Shown piece by piece: positions 11,574 through 12,842 of a stretch of 12,842 bases of DNA. Both the position numbers and the translations under genes were made by a program. A model generated the notes under the pieces. That model did not search any database and had not been told where the DNA came from. It saw only the letters and a program-made list of their open reading frames with translations. This DNA comes from Clostridia bacterium. Its GTDB lineage: Bacteria; Aerophobota; Aerophobia; Aerophobales; AE-B3A. Position 1 is the stretch's first letter. Each line of letters opens with the position of its first letter. The stretch is taken from NCBI GenBank assembly GCA_030610745.1, contig JAUWRC010000028.1:1-12842 (forward strand), written 5' to 3'.

Positions 11574-12842
11574 AGAGAAGTGGAGCTCAAATAGTAGTAG
11601 AGGCTTTGTTAAAAGAAGGAGTGAGGACTGTATTTGGATTTCCAGGGGGAGCAATGATTCCTCTTTATGATGTTCTTTACGAGACAAAAAAAATCAAACA
11701 TATTTTAGTTCGCCATGAGCAAGGAGCCGCTCATGCAGCAGATGGATATGCTAGAGCCACAGGGAAAGTAGGAGTATGCATGGCTACCTCAGGGCCGGGA
11801 GCGACAAACCTGGTTACAGGAATTGCTACTGCTTATATGGACTCCATTCCTATAATTGCCTTTACTGGACAAGTTCCTACTTCCATGATTGGCAATGATG
11901 CTTTCCAGGAAGCTAATATAACAGGAATAACTTACTCCATTACCAAATACAACTATTTAGTGAAGCAAGTAGACGAGCTGCCTTCTATCTTGAAAGAAGC
12001 TTTTTATGTTGCCAGTACAGGTAGGCCAGGCCCCGTCTTAGTGGATCTTCCCAAGGATGTTTTAATGGCAGAAACCAAAGTTCCCTATCCCCGGGAGGCT
12101 AAAATTAGAAGCTATAATCCTACTCATAAGGGAAATCCCAGACAGATTAAAAGGGCTGCTCTGGCCATAGATAAATCTGAGAAACCCGTTATTTATGCTG
12201 GAGGAGGGATAATCAGTTCTGAAGCATCAGCTGAACTAACTCAATTTGCTTGCCAGACTCAGATTCCAATAACTACCACTCTTATGGGATTAGGAGTTTT
12301 TCCTGAAAATAACGAGCTTTCTCTAGGGATGCTGGGAATGCATGGGACCCGTTATGCCAATTATGCAATTAGTGAAACAGATTTAATTATTGCTGTAGGA
12401 GCGAGATTTGACGATCGGATAACAGGTAAAATTTCCGAGTTTGCCCCTTATGCCAAAATAATCCACATAGACATCGATCCTACCGCCATTAGCAAGAACG
12501 TGAGAGTAGACATTCCTATAGTGGGTGATGCTAAAGATATTCTTTCCCAACTTATTCTCCTCGTTAAAGAGGGTAAAAAAAGAGAGAAATGGCACGCCAA
12601 AATCAAAGAGTGGAAAGAAAAATATCCTCTGAAATACGAAATGGGCGGGGATCTAAAGCCTCAGTATGTAGTAGAAAAAATATATGAAGTGACCAAAGGG
12701 GAGGCAATTATTACTACCGAGGTGGGGCAGAATCAGATGTGGGCTGCTCAATTCTATCAATATACCAAGCCTCGAACTTTCATCTCTTCGGGAGGGCTGG
12801 GAACGATGGGTTACGGCTTTCCTGCTGCTATTGGAGCACAGA
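11570..12842 (+). CDS. ilvB: Acetolactate synthase large subunit (3' partial)
   Basis: Thiamine-diphosphate enzyme that condenses two pyruvates, or pyruvate with 2-oxobutyrate, in the first common step of valine, leucine and isoleucine synthesis. The frame runs from GTG at 11570 to the window end without a stop: 424 of roughly 560 residues are visible. Family blocks include KRSGAQIVVEALLKEGV at the start, FPGGAMIPLYD, catalytic E50 in RHEQGAAHAADGYARATGK, ATSGPGATNLVTGI (72-85), FTGQVPTSMIG (98-108), FQE (112-114), RPGPVLVDLPKDV (152-164), GARFDDR in the middle FAD-fold domain, and the start of the C-terminal ThDP domain (SSGGLGTMGYGFPAA). The strong Shine-Dalgarno and GTGA overlap with secA imply coupled translation. 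A small subunit (ilvN) would be expected downstream. Related ThDP enzymes (glyoxylate carboligase, catabolic AlsS) are less likely given the start and length. Confidence 0.94.
   Translation, partial: MKRSGAQIVVEALLKEGVRTVFGFPGGAMIPLYDVLYETKKIKHILVRHEQGAAHAADGYARATGKVGVCMATSGPGATNLVTGIATAYMDSIPIIAFTGQVPTSMIGNDAFQEANITGITYSITKYNYLVKQVDELPSILKEAFYVASTGRPGPVLVDLPKDVLMAETKVPYPREAKIRSYNPTHKGNPRQIKRAALAIDKSEKPVIYAGGGIISSEASAELTQFACQTQIPITTTLMGLGVFPENNELSLGMLGMHGTRYANYAISETDLIIAVGARFDDRITGKISEFAPYAKIIHIDIDPTAISKNVRVDIPIVGDAKDILSQLILLVKEGKKREKWHAKIKEWKEKYPLKYEMGGDLKPQYVVEKIYEVTKGEAIITTEVGQNQMWAAQFYQYTKPRTFISSGGLGTMGYGFPAAIGAQ

Noticed and set aside
12383..12595. Minus-strand open frame inside ilvB
   Set aside because: The + strand here reads as continuous acetolactate synthase with family motifs; the antisense frame has no support.
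1..12842. Defence island, mobile element genes or secretion-system cluster
   Set aside because: Every long + strand frame belongs to a standard housekeeping family; no transposase, nuclease-helicase pair, toxin or phage gene was seen.

Overview
The window carries eight protein-coding genes, all on the + strand, in the order clpC (5' end cut off by the window edge), bamA, lipB, rsmD, uvrC, ogt, secA and ilvB (3' end cut off). All eight belong to well-known families. I see no tRNA, rRNA, CRISPR array, transposase, integrase, phage gene or toxin-antitoxin pair. The host looks like a diderm (Gram-negative-type) bacterium, because BamA has five POTRA domains and an outer-membrane barrel. It also has a ClpC-type unfoldase. 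Base composition is moderately AT-rich (roughly 40% GC by eye). ClpC plus BamA, together with spacers full of short tandem repeats, would suit an uncultivated diderm candidate phylum such as Omnitrophota or a relative. That placement is a guess; only 'diderm bacterium' is well supported.

Layout: 1-2409 clpC (protein quality control); 2410-2571 an AT-rich repeat spacer; 2572-4821 bamA (outer-membrane protein assembly); 4822-4934 a spacer with heptad repeats and a degenerate dispersed repeat; 4935-5612 lipB (lipoate attachment), overlapping by ATGA with 5609-6154 rsmD (16S rRNA methylation); 6155-6241 a spacer with a G/C-rich palindrome and a terminator-like hairpin; 6242-8023 uvrC (nucleotide excision repair); 8024-8247 a spacer built almost wholly of repeats; 8248-8805 ogt (alkylguanine repair); 8806-8858 a short promoter region; 8859-11573 secA (preprotein translocase motor), overlapping by GTGA with 11570-12842 ilvB (acetolactate synthase large subunit). 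No gene-free stretch exceeds 300 bases.

The genes do not form one pathway. SecA and BamA are successive steps in outer-membrane protein export. UvrC and Ogt are both DNA repair proteins. The other genes are unrelated housekeeping functions. The clearest transcription signal is an extended -10 promoter directly in front of secA, which probably drives secA-ilvB.

The most unusual content lies in the junctions. Between 4822 and 8294 every spacer except the overlaps carries degenerate 7-bp tandem repeats or palindromic dispersed repeats, and these run into the genes. They encode the first residues of LipB and Ogt, supply the only usable ATG of ogt, supply the Shine-Dalgarno sequence of uvrC, and reach the stop codons of rsmD and uvrC. 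I found no convincing new multi-gene system. The repeat-gene interface is the part worth following up.
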